Shown: positions 29,416 through 36,307 of the stretch, in pieces | Position numbering within the stretch: the first letter of the stretch is position 1 | Layout of the letters: every line of letters begins with the position of its first letter | Source: a bacterium | GTDB lineage: Bacteria; Auribacterota; Tritonobacteria; UBA1439 | Length of the DNA stretch: 36,307 nt | NCBI GenBank assembly: GCA_028716845.1 | Contig: JAQUPF010000019.1 | Coordinates: 1-36,307, forward strand | Reading direction: 5' to 3' | Notes under the pieces: generated by a model | What the model saw: the letters and a program-made list of their open reading frames with translations, nothing else | Databases searched by the model: none | What the model was told of the DNA's origin: nothing | Made by a program: the position numbers and the translations under genes

Positions 29416-30378
29416 ATGGACGGCGGACGCATCTCGGTCATCATTCCGGTCAAGAACGCGGAGCGGTACCTGGACGGGCAGATCGCGGCGATCCTCTCGC
29501 AGGCCGGCGTCGCCCGGCCCGAGATCATCATCATCGACTCCGGCTCGACCGACGGCACGCTCCGGGCGGCCGCGCGCGCGCCGGCGCGCCTCATCCGGAT
29601 CCGGCCGGAGGAGTTCAACCACGGCCGGACGAGGAACCTGGGCGCGCGGGAGGCGGCGGGCGACCGCCTCGTCTTCCTCACGCAGGACGCGACGCCCGCG
29701 GACGACCGCTGGCTCGCGAACCTCGTCCGCCCGCTCGACGAGGACCCGGGCGTCGCCGGCTCGTTCTCCCGGCACATCCCGCGCCCCGGCTGCTCGATCT
29801 CCCTCGCCCGCCAGATCGAGGAGGAGTGGCGGCAGGCGGGGGGCCCGGAGCGGATCGTCAAGCGGGTGTCGTCCCGCGCCGAGCTCGAGGCGCGGAAGCC
29901 GTTCTACACCTATTTCGCCAACACGAGCTCCTGCCTCCGCCGCGCCGTCTGGGAGCGGATCCCCTTCAGCGAGGTCGAGTTCGGCGAGGACGTGGACTGG
30001 GCCGAGCGGGTCCTGCTCGCCGGCCACGCCATCGTGTACGAGCCCTCCTCAGCCGTCCTCCACAGCCACGACTACACGCTCCGCGAGCAGATGCGCCAGC
30101 ACTACGACTACGGCCGCATGGTCCGGAGCGCCCGCCTCGCGGCGGTCATCGGCGTGCGGCGGTCGGTGGAGACGGCGCTCGTCTCCCTGCGGGACGACGC
30201 CCGGTACATGCGCCGGAAGGGGATCCCCCCCTGGCGGCTCATCGGGTGCGTCCCGTTCCACGCCGCCTGCGCCTCGGGGCGCTGGCTCGGCGAGCACTCC
30301 GACCGGCTGCCGGGCGCCGTCCACCGGTTCCTCTCGAGACAGGCCCTGATCCGCGGGGGGGCGGGATGCGGCCGCTGA
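29416..30378 (+). CDS. Glycosyltransferase family 2 (rhamnosyltransferase-like)
   Basis: A 320-residue GT-A fold enzyme. The nucleotide-sugar-binding start ISVIIPVKNAERYLDGQI, IIIIDSGSTDGT and the FNHGRTRNLGA motif are typical of GT2 enzymes of the rhamnosyltransferase group; the acceptor side includes EFGEDVDWAERVLLAGH with the conserved ED. A C-terminal region of about 80 residues contains amphipathic or membrane-associated helices. It should add a sugar to a growing lipid-linked glycan in the cytoplasm. ATG 29416 is used because the GT2 core begins within 5 residues; upstream codons fall in the promoter. Its end overlaps the next gene by 13 bases. Confidence 0.88.
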   Translation: MDGGRISVIIPVKNAERYLDGQIAAILSQAGVARPEIIIIDSGSTDGTLRAAARAPARLIRIRPEEFNHGRTRNLGAREAAGDRLVFLTQDATPADDRWLANLVRPLDEDPGVAGSFSRHIPRPGCSISLARQIEEEWRQAGGPERIVKRVSSRAELEARKPFYTYFANTSSCLRRAVWERIPFSEVEFGEDVDWAERVLLAGHAIVYEPSSAVLHSHDYTLREQMRQHYDYGRMVRSARLAAVIGVRRSVETALVSLRDDARYMRRKGIPPWRLIGCVPFHAACASGRWLGEHSDRLPGAVHRFLSRQALIRGGAGCGR

Positions 30379-31805
30379 AGATCCTCTTCATCGTCCACGG
30401 CTACCCGCCCACCGCGATGGCCGGGACGGAGATCTGCGCCCGGCGGCTCTGCGCCGCCCTGAGGCGCGCGGGGCACGAGCCGTTCGTCATCCTCCGCGAG
30501 GAACGGCCGGGGCAGCCGGAATACAAGATCATCCGCGACGAGCTCGACGGCGTCCCCCTCCTCAGGGTTGTCAACAACTTCACCCGCCTCGAAGAGCGGC
30601 GCCTGTACGACTTCCACCCGAGGATCGAGGAGATCGTCGGCGAGGAGCTGGCGCGCCTCGGCCCCGATCTCGTCCACATCCAGCACCTCGCGGGGGCCTC
30701 GTGGGGGATCCCGCGGATGGTGAAGGGACGCGGGATCCCGCTCGTCGTCTCGCTCCACGACTACTGGTACGCCTGCGAGCGCGTCCAGCTCCTCAGGCCC
30801 GACATGACCATCTGCCCGGGGCCGGACGGCGGCCGCGCCTGCGCCCTCCACTGCGCGCGCCGGTCGCTCCCGGCCATGGCCGCGGCGGCGCTCGAACGGG
30901 TCGCCGGCGCGGGGGGACACACCGCGCCCCTCGCGGTGGCGAAACGGATCTCGGGGCCGCTCGCCGCCGTCCAGAAGGCCCTCTTCCGCCGCCGGACGGG
31001 GCGGCTCGCCCGCGCCTACGGCGACCGATGCCGCCGCCTCATGGGCGGCCTCGCGGAGGCCGACATCCTCATCGCCCCGTCGGAGAAGGCGCGCGCCGTC
31101 TACGCGGCCCTCGGCGTCAAGGCGGATTCGATCATCGTCATCCCGCACGGCGCACCCCCGCCCGCCGCGGAGGCGGCCGCGGGGGGCCGCGCGCCGTACG
31201 ACGGTCGAAGGCCCCTCGCCGTCGCCTACATCGGGACGATCATGCCGCACAAGGGGATCGTAACCCTCCTCCGGGCGGTGCGCGGCACCCCTCCCGGCGC
31301 GGTCACGCTCGCGATGCACGGCCGGCCCTACCCGGAACGGTTCGCCCGGTACGTCGGGAAGGTCGTGCGCCGCTTCCCGCCCGGCCGGGTTTCGCTGAGC
31401 GGGATGTACGCGCCGGGCGACCTCGGCCGGATCCTGGCGGAGGCGGACATCCTCGCGATCCCTTCCCTCTGGCACGAGACGTTCAATCTCGTCCTCTGGG
31501 AGGCGTGGGCGGCGGGCCTGCCGGTCATCGCCTCCAGGGTCGGCGCGCTGTCCGATTTCGTCCGGGACGGCGACGGCGGCCTCTCGTTCGAGCCGGGCGA
31601 CTGGCGGGGGCTCAGGGACCGCATCATGCGCGTCGCGCGCGACCCGTCGCTCCTCGCGCGGCTGCGGCGGCCGCTCCCCCGCTTTCCGATGGGGGTCGAC
31701 GAGAACGCGGCCCGGTACGGGGAGGTGTACGCCGCGCTCCTCGCGGGCGGAAGGGGCGGGGCGGCGCGGCGGGCGGCGGAGGGGGGCGGCGATGCGGCCG
31801 GATGA
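30366..31805 (+). CDS. Glycosyltransferase family 4, long form
   Basis: A 479-residue GT-B fold enzyme. The N-domain starts KILFIVHGYPPTAMAGTEICARRL with the GTE-type glycine loop, contains HIQHLAGASWGIP, and has an insertion with several Cys (CERVQLL...CPGPDGGRACALHCARR) of the kind seen in other long GT4 proteins. The C-domain has AYIGTIMPHKGI and the E-x7-E nucleotide-sugar motif ETFNLVLWEAWAAGLPVIAS. Sugar and acceptor are unknown. ATG 30366 overlaps the previous gene by 13 bases and its end overlaps the next by 14, so translation is coupled. Confidence 0.87.
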   Translation: MRPLKILFIVHGYPPTAMAGTEICARRLCAALRRAGHEPFVILREERPGQPEYKIIRDELDGVPLLRVVNNFTRLEERRLYDFHPRIEEIVGEELARLGPDLVHIQHLAGASWGIPRMVKGRGIPLVVSLHDYWYACERVQLLRPDMTICPGPDGGRACALHCARRSLPAMAAAALERVAGAGGHTAPLAVAKRISGPLAAVQKALFRRRTGRLARAYGDRCRRLMGGLAEADILIAPSEKARAVYAALGVKADSIIVIPHGAPPPAAEAAAGGRAPYDGRRPLAVAYIGTIMPHKGIVTLLRAVRGTPPGAVTLAMHGRPYPERFARYVGKVVRRFPPGRVSLSGMYAPGDLGRILAEADILAIPSLWHETFNLVLWEAWAAGLPVIASRVGALSDFVRDGDGGLSFEPGDWRGLRDRIMRVARDPSLLARLRRPLPRFPMGVDENAARYGEVYAALLAGGRGGAARRAAEGGGDAAG

Positions 31806-32730
31806 GCGGGGCGGCGCGAGGACGGCGGCGGTGGTGCTCAACTACCGCAGGGCCGACGACACCGCCGCGTGCGTGCGCTCGCTCCTCGCCTCCGAGGGCG
31901 CGGATCCCGAGATCATCATCGTGGACAACGGCTCGGGTGACGGCTCGGCGGAGCGGCTCGCCTCCCTCTTCCCCTCCCTCGTCCATCTCCGGAGCGGCGA
32001 GAACCTCGGCTACGCCGGCGGCAACAACCTGGGGATCAGGGAGGCGCTCCGGCGGGGCGCCGACTACGTCCTCGTCCTCAACAACGACTGCACCGTCGCG
32101 CCGGACGCCGTCGCCGCCATGGTCGAGGCCGCCCGCGCGCGCGGCGCCTCGATCGTGAGCCCGAAGGTGCACGACGCCCGCCGCCCCGGCGTCATCCAGT
32201 ACGCCGGCTACAGGAACATCCACCTCCTCGCGCAGGGCGTGCCGGTCGGCGAGGGCCGGACGGACCGCGGGCAGTACGACCGCCCGCGCGAGGTGCGCGC
32301 GGCGCCCGGGTGCGCCATGCTCCTCGACCGGGGGCTCTGCGAGTCCGTCGGCCTCTTCGACGAGCAGTTCTTCGCGTACTCGGAGGAGCTCGACCTCTGC
32401 CGGCGCGCGACGGCCGCGGGGCGGCGTATCGTCTACGCGCCCGCGGCGCTCGTGCGGCACCGGAAGGCCGCGACGCTCGACGCCGGCAGCCCCGCGTACG
32501 CCTACTACCTCACGAGGGGGCGGCTGATCTACGCGCGGAAGCACCTCGGGTGGGGCGGCTTCCTCCTCCTCTTCCTCCCCTACTTCGCCGTCGCGAAGGT
32601 GCTCAGGCCCGCCGCGGCGGCCGCCCTCGCCGGGCGATGGGACGTCGTCCGCGCCATCCTTCGGGCGATCGGGTGGAACCTGCGGCACCCCGTGGCGCGG
32701 GACGGCACGGGGTGCGCGGCGGCGCGATGA
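31792..32730 (+). CDS. Glycosyltransferase family 2 (WbbL-like rhamnosyltransferase)
   Basis: A 312-residue enzyme of the dTDP-rhamnose:glycan rhamnosyltransferase type. The core AAVVLNYRRADDTAACVRSLL, IIIVDNGSGDGS, the ENLGYAGGNNLGI motif, VLVLNNDCTVAPDAV and the FDEQFFAYSEELDLCRRA acceptor segment are all present. A hydrophobic C-terminal segment (GGFLLLFLPYFAVAKVL) probably holds it at the membrane. It starts 14 bases before the end of the previous gene and its TGA overlaps the next ATG (ATGA at 32727-32730). Confidence 0.9.
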   Translation: MRPDERGGARTAAVVLNYRRADDTAACVRSLLASEGADPEIIIVDNGSGDGSAERLASLFPSLVHLRSGENLGYAGGNNLGIREALRRGADYVLVLNNDCTVAPDAVAAMVEAARARGASIVSPKVHDARRPGVIQYAGYRNIHLLAQGVPVGEGRTDRGQYDRPREVRAAPGCAMLLDRGLCESVGLFDEQFFAYSEELDLCRRATAAGRRIVYAPAALVRHRKAATLDAGSPAYAYYLTRGRLIYARKHLGWGGFLLLFLPYFAVAKVLRPAAAAALAGRWDVVRAILRAIGWNLRHPVARDGTGCAAAR

Positions 32731-33818
32731 ACATTCTCGTCCTCACCAAGCGCTACACGTCGGCGAAGGACATCTCCCGCGAGGGGGTCGGGAGGCCGTT
32801 CCTGCTCTTCGACGCGCTCCGCCGGCTCGGTCACGGGGTGACCTTCCTCCTCGGCGACTACACCGAGCGCGAGCGCCGGGACGAGGAGCGGGACGGCGTC
32901 CGTTTCCTCATCCGGCCCCTCGACATCCCGCGCCTCATCCCGTTCAGGCGCGCCGTCGTCCGCGAACTCGCGCGAGGCGCCCACGACCTCCTCGTCGCCG
33001 AGGGGGACCCCGCCTTCGCCATCCTCGCCCTCGGCCCCTGCGCCCGGGCGGGGGTGCCGCTCGTCTACGACCTGATGGACAACTACGAGACGTACGACAT
33101 CTACCGCCTCCCCCTCGTCCGGCCCCTCGACCGGCGCTCGATCCGCGCCGCCGCCCTCGTCGTCTGCGTCACGCGGGCGCTCGCCGAGAAGGTGCGCCCC
33201 GCGAGGGGCGGCCCGGTCGCGGTCGTGGGGAACGGCGTGGACGCGGATCGGTTCCGCCCGATGGACCGCGAGGCGTGCCGCCGTTCCCTCTCGCTGCCGC
33301 CGCGCGCGCCGGTCGTCGGCTACTTCGGCAACATCACCGGCTACAAGGGGAGCGGCGTCCTGCGGGAGGCGCACCGCCTGCTGCGCCGCGAGGCCCCCGG
33401 CGCCGTGCTCCTCCTCGCGGGGCCGGCGGGGGAAGGCGCGCCGCGGGGGGAGGGCGTCGTCCACCTCGGCCTCGTGCCGCACGCCGACATCCCCGCCCTC
33501 ATCAACGCCTGCGACGCGGTCGCCGTCCCGAACCCGTCCAACGCCTACACCGACTACTCGTTCCCGCTCAAGGTCCTCGAGGGGCTCGCCTGCGGCGTGC
33601 CGGTCGTCGCGACGGCGCTCGGGCCCGTCCGGGAGATCCTCGGCGACGGCTACCCATGGCTCGCGCGGCCGTCCGATCCGGCGGACCTGGCGGCGAAACT
33701 CCTCGCCGCGTGCGCGGGCCGGCGGGAGGGGCTGCGCGAGATCGCCCTCGCGCACACGTGGCGGCACGCCGCCGGGGAGCTCGGGCGGGCGCTCGCGCCG
33801 CTCGCGGGGACGGGGTGA
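32727..33818 (+). CDS. Glycosyltransferase family 4
   Basis: A 363-residue GT-B enzyme. The N-domain opens MNILVLTKRYTSAKDISREGVGRP; the C-domain has PVVGYFGNITGYKGSGVL and the motif segment PSNAYTDYSFPLKVLEGLACGVPVVAT, where the first Glu of the usual E-x7-E is replaced by Asp or Asn and the second is present. VVGNGVDADRF is the standard linker between domains. Substrates are not predictable. It is coupled to the previous gene by ATGA. Together with the three genes before it, it makes a four-enzyme glycan assembly set. Confidence 0.88.
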   Translation: MNILVLTKRYTSAKDISREGVGRPFLLFDALRRLGHGVTFLLGDYTERERRDEERDGVRFLIRPLDIPRLIPFRRAVVRELARGAHDLLVAEGDPAFAILALGPCARAGVPLVYDLMDNYETYDIYRLPLVRPLDRRSIRAAALVVCVTRALAEKVRPARGGPVAVVGNGVDADRFRPMDREACRRSLSLPPRAPVVGYFGNITGYKGSGVLREAHRLLRREAPGAVLLLAGPAGEGAPRGEGVVHLGLVPHADIPALINACDAVAVPNPSNAYTDYSFPLKVLEGLACGVPVVATALGPVREILGDGYPWLARPSDPADLAAKLLAACAGRREGLREIALAHTWRHAAGELGRALAPLAGTG

Positions 33819-33822
33819 AGGC

Positions 33823-34269
33823 ATGCGAATCCTCGCCGCGATCATCCTGGCCGTCGCCGTCGCCCTCCTCTGCCGCGAGGGGGCGCGCCGGCTGCCCGGC
33901 GTCACGCTCGACCAGTGCCTCGAGCGGCCCGACGAGCACGACGGCACGGTCGTCTGCACGCCGATGGAGACGCGGATCGGCCGCATCGCCGACGGCGAGT
34001 TCACGATCCGCTGGAACGGCCGGGAGATGCCCGTCCGCGGGGGGAGCCCCCGCCTGAAGGAGGGGAGCTACGCCCAGGTGCGGGGCGTCTTCCGGAAGGA
34101 GGGGTACCTCGAGGCGCTCGACATCGCCGTCGGCCGGCTCCGGCCGCTCAAGATGGCGGTTTCGATCGTCGCCGGCGTCATCGTGATCGTCCTCCTCGTC
34201 CGGGGGTTCAGGTGGGACCCTGCATCGCGGGCCTTCGTGGAGCGGACGCACGAACGGACGGAGGTATGA
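33823..34269 (+). CDS. Small two-helix membrane protein with an OB-like middle
   Basis: A 148-residue protein with an N-terminal hydrophobic segment (ILAAIILAVAVALLC) and a second near residues 112-128 (MAVSIVAGVIVIVLLV). Between them is a small beta-rich region, LDQCLERPDEHDGTVVCTPM...GEFTIRWNGREMPVRGG...LKEGSYAQVRGVFRKEGYLEALDIA, whose strand pattern resembles the OB folds of NirD/CcmE-like or YgiW-like periplasmic proteins; this is inference. If both hydrophobic segments cross the membrane the middle would be periplasmic. It starts 4 bases after the last glycosyltransferase gene and is probably co-transcribed. Function unknown. Confidence 0.65.
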   Translation: MRILAAIILAVAVALLCREGARRLPGVTLDQCLERPDEHDGTVVCTPMETRIGRIADGEFTIRWNGREMPVRGGSPRLKEGSYAQVRGVFRKEGYLEALDIAVGRLRPLKMAVSIVAGVIVIVLLVRGFRWDPASRAFVERTHERTEV

Positions 34270-34340
34270 AGTTGCGGGCGTTTTCTTTTTTTGCTCCAAT
34301 CGTCAATGTCGGCATCGGCCATGCGTGACAATCGGCCATC

Positions 34341-35315
34341 ATGAACGAATCCGTCAGGGGCGCCATCGACACGGTTTTCTCGGGGGGGGATATCCACCGC
34401 GGGACGGCGCTCCGCCTCGCCGGAGCGCCGGCGGAGGATCTCATCGCCGGGGCGGGAGAGCTCCGGCGCGCCTTCTTCGGCGACACGGTTTCGCTCTGCG
34501 CCATCGTGAGCGCGCGCGCCGGTCTCTGCGGCGAGGACTGCGCCTTCTGCGCCCAGTCCGCCCGCCATGACACCGGCGCACCCGTCCATCCGATGCTCCC
34601 CGCCGCCGAGATCGCCGGGCGGGCCGCCGCGGCGACCCGGACGGGCGCATCCCGGTTCGGCATCGTCACGAGCGGCCGCGGGCCGGGCGAGGCGGAGATC
34701 GAGGCCGCCTGCGGGGCCGCGCGGCTGATCGTCCGGGCCGGCGCCCTCTCCCCCTGTGCCTCGCTCGGCGCGGTCTCCCTCCCCGCCGCCGCGCGGCTGA
34801 AGGCCGCGGGGATCGGCCACTACCACCACAACCTCGAGACCTCCGCCCGGTTCTTCCCGTCCGTCTGCACGACGCACCGCCGCGATGAGCGGGAAAGGAC
34901 CGTCCGGACGGCCGCCGCGGCCGGCCTGGGGATCTGCGCGGGAGGGATCTTCGGGATCGGCGAGGGATGGGAGGACAGGGTCGACCTGGCCCTCGACCTC
35001 CGGCGGCTCGGCGCCTGCTCCGTCCCCGTCAACTTCCTCATGCCGGTACGGGGCACGCCGCTCGCCGGAACTCCGGCGCTCCCCCCCGAGGAGGCGCTCC
35101 GGATCGTCGCCCTGTTCAGATTTCTCCTCCCCCGCGCGGAGATACGACTCGCCGGCGGCAGGCAGGCCGTCCTCGGGCGGATGCAGGAGCGGGCGTTCGC
35201 GGCCGGCGCGAGCGGCATGATGATCGGCGACTACCTCACCATGCGGGGCGGCGCGCCGGAGGACGACCTCCGGATGCTCGAGCGGCTCGGCCTCGAGGTC
35301 GAGGGGCGGGGGTGA
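34341..35315 (+). CDS. bioB: Biotin synthase, type II-like
   Basis: A 324-residue radical-SAM enzyme inserting sulphur into dethiobiotin. The SAM cluster motif is C63-x3-C67-x2-C70. Of the auxiliary-cluster ligands of E. coli BioB, C128 (here C139), C188 (C199) and the Arg of VRLSAGR (R269) are kept, but C97 is replaced by G107 (RFGIVTSGRGP). An extra Cys, C176, appears in FFPSVCTTH where E. coli has IITT. This combination fits the type II enzyme with a 4Fe-5S cluster reported from obligate anaerobes; the assignment by residue is my inference. The ATG at 34341 is used. The 71 bases upstream hold a T-rich tract but no clear promoter or BirA operator. fabG follows 5 bases after its stop. Confidence 0.92.
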   Translation: MNESVRGAIDTVFSGGDIHRGTALRLAGAPAEDLIAGAGELRRAFFGDTVSLCAIVSARAGLCGEDCAFCAQSARHDTGAPVHPMLPAAEIAGRAAAATRTGASRFGIVTSGRGPGEAEIEAACGAARLIVRAGALSPCASLGAVSLPAAARLKAAGIGHYHHNLETSARFFPSVCTTHRRDERERTVRTAAAAGLGICAGGIFGIGEGWEDRVDLALDLRRLGACSVPVNFLMPVRGTPLAGTPALPPEEALRIVALFRFLLPRAEIRLAGGRQAVLGRMQERAFAAGASGMMIGDYLTMRGGAPEDDLRMLERLGLEVEGRG

Positions 35316-35320
35316 GACGG

Positions 35321-36055
35321 ATGGAGCGGACGGCGCTCGTCACCGGGGCGTCGCGCGGCCTCGGGGCGGCGGTCGCGCGGGCGCTCGCGGCCGCGGGCGC
35401 GCGCGTCGCCGTGAACTACCGCGCCCGGCGGGACTCCGCCGAGCGCGTCGCCGACGACATCCGCCGGACGGGCGGCGAGGCGGTCTGCCTTGGGGCGGAC
35501 GTGGCGGGCGCCGGCGAGGCGGAGGCGATGGTCGCGGAGGTCGTCTCGCGCTGGGGCCGGCTCGACATCCTCGTGAACAACGCCGGGATCTTCCGCGAGG
35601 CGCTCCTCGCGCGGCTGTCCGAGGAGGACTGGGACGCCGTCATCGCGGTCAATCTCACCGGGGCGTTCAACTGCGCGCGCGCGGCCGCCCGATCGATGGT
35701 CCCGCGCCGCTCGGGGCACATCATCAACATCTCCTCGATCCTCGGCGTCCGCGGCGCGCGCGGCGGGGCCGCCTACGCGGCCGCGAAGGCGGGCCTCATC
35801 GGCCTCACGAAGAGCCTCGCGCGCGAGCTCGGGCCGTCGGGGATCATGGTGAACGCGGTCATCCCCGGGTTCCTCCCCACCGGGATGACCGGATCGGTCG
35901 GCGAGGCGGAGCGGGAGGAAATCAGGCGGGAGAGCGTCCTCGGCCGGCTCGGCGACGCGGAGGCGGCGGCGCGGTTCATCGCGCACCTCGCCGGCATGCG
36001 GACCGTCTCGGGGCAGCTCTTCAATCTCGACGGGAGGATCTTCCGGTGGGCGTGA
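35321..36055 (+). CDS. fabG: 3-oxoacyl-ACP reductase-like SDR
   Basis: A 244-residue short-chain dehydrogenase. The NADPH-binding TGASRGLG (residues 8-15), NNAG (86-89), catalytic Ser139, Tyr152 and Lys156 (S-x12-Y-x3-K) and the PGFLPTGMT segment are all as in FabG. It should reduce 3-oxoacyl-ACP to the 3-hydroxyacyl-ACP. ATG 35321 is used; a GTG at 35312 that overlaps the bioB stop would add three residues. Being between bioB and a ketoacyl synthase, it may serve a dedicated chain, for example the pimeloyl precursor of biotin, rather than general fatty-acid synthesis; this is inference. Confidence 0.88.
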   Translation: MERTALVTGASRGLGAAVARALAAAGARVAVNYRARRDSAERVADDIRRTGGEAVCLGADVAGAGEAEAMVAEVVSRWGRLDILVNNAGIFREALLARLSEEDWDAVIAVNLTGAFNCARAAARSMVPRRSGHIINISSILGVRGARGGAAYAAAKAGLIGLTKSLARELGPSGIMVNAVIPGFLPTGMTGSVGEAEREEIRRESVLGRLGDAEAAARFIAHLAGMRTVSGQLFNLDGRIFRWA

Positions 36056-36307
36056 GGCGGGAGGTCGCGGTGACGGGGCTCGGCCTCGTGACGCCGCTCG
36101 GCATCGGGGAGGAGGCGGTCTGGCGGCGACTCGTCCGGGGCGAGGACGGCGTCGCCGTCCCGGGCGGGCCGCTCGCCGCCGCGGGGCTGCGCCGCTTCTG
36201 CCCGGTGCGGGACGGGGGATTCCCCGCGGGGCGCGGCCGCCCCGCCGCGTTCGCCCTCCGGGCGGCCGCCGACGCCGCGGCGGGCGCGGGGCTCGACCCC
36301 GGCCGGG
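36052..36307 (+). CDS. Beta-ketoacyl-ACP synthase, N-terminal part (runs off the window)
   Basis: The first 85 codons read RREVAVTGLGLVTPLGIGEEAVWRRL and onwards, the N-terminus of FabF/KAS II-type condensing enzymes, which add malonyl-ACP-derived two-carbon units. The GTG start overlaps the fabG stop as GTGA, so the two are translationally coupled. The remaining part reads RGEDGVAVPGGPLAAAGLRRF, shorter than FabF in the loop after the first helix, so it could be a KS with a special role (for example a chain-length-factor or FabF2-type protein). The catalytic Cys-His-His lies beyond the window. Confidence 0.85.
   Translation, partial: MRREVAVTGLGLVTPLGIGEEAVWRRLVRGEDGVAVPGGPLAAAGLRRFCPVRDGGFPAGRGRPAAFALRAAADAAAGAGLDPGR

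Noticed and set aside
34270-34340. BirA operator or biotin-related riboswitch before bioB
   Set aside because: No TTGTAAAC-type palindrome is found; only a T-rich tract and a repeated ATCGGCCAT word.
1-36307. tRNA, rRNA or defence-system genes
   Set aside because: No cloverleaf sequences, rRNA motifs, restriction, toxin-antitoxin or Cas proteins were recognised on either strand. This was read by eye, so a tRNA scan could still find something short.

Overview
This is a contiguous stretch of a high-GC bacterial chromosome (about 70% GC by eye in most genes), densely coded on both strands, with no tRNA, rRNA, CRISPR array, phage or plasmid genes visible. A Pal-type OmpA lipoprotein, several other lipoproteins and a periplasmic-type lytic transglycosylase indicate a Gram-negative envelope. 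The biotin synthase has the residue pattern I would expect of the 'type II' enzyme described from obligate anaerobes, so an anaerobic life is inferred. Secreted proteins with long Thr-Pro linkers and the mix of genes resemble uncultured PVC-like or Omnitrophota/Auribacterota-like lineages, but that placement is a guess.

Layout. 186-755: lytic transglycosylase. 771-5621 (minus): thrC, a coiled-coil lipoprotein, a lipoprotein serine hydrolase, a flavodoxin and a type-4 uracil-DNA glycosylase. 5622-6574: a gene-poor stretch with a decayed ISNCY-type transposase, its terminal repeats, a C/G-rich hairpin and the first copy of a dispersed repeat. 6575-9892 (plus): a secreted nuclease-fold protein, a uridine-kinase-like P-loop kinase, a Pal-like lipoprotein and a LysM lipoprotein. 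9913-14486 (minus): an exported HhH protein, then a GH65 phosphorylase-family protein and a beta-phosphoglucomutase/trehalose-6-phosphatase fusion, which together look like an unfused OtsB1 and sit in lower-GC DNA. 14571-15500: thioredoxin reductase. 15627-17870: a phosphatidylcholine synthase facing a CHT1-like choline/sodium symporter, tail to tail. 17926-25841 (minus): a tightly packed run hsp20-lon-pfk-DUF2062-muiA-like-lysC-yjjX, mostly with 4-nt overlaps. 26179-29170: small secreted or unknown proteins and a flavin reductase. 29416-34269: four overlapping glycosyltransferase genes plus a small membrane protein. 34341-36307: bioB, fabG and the start of a beta-ketoacyl synthase gene that runs off the window.

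How the parts work together. The best functional pairing is choline import with one-step phosphatidylcholine synthesis: all five aromatic residues that cage choline in human CHT1 are present in the symporter, and the synthase carries the full CDP-alcohol phosphotransferase motif. The trehalose pair could convert trehalose-6-P through trehalose to beta-glucose-1-P and glucose-6-P. Four copies of an inverted repeat built from GCGGAT/ATCCGC words lie between genes, each just upstream of a recognisable sigma-70 promoter. Three genes (the transglycosylase, trxB and pcs) have a -10 box so close to the start codon that their mRNAs should be leaderless.
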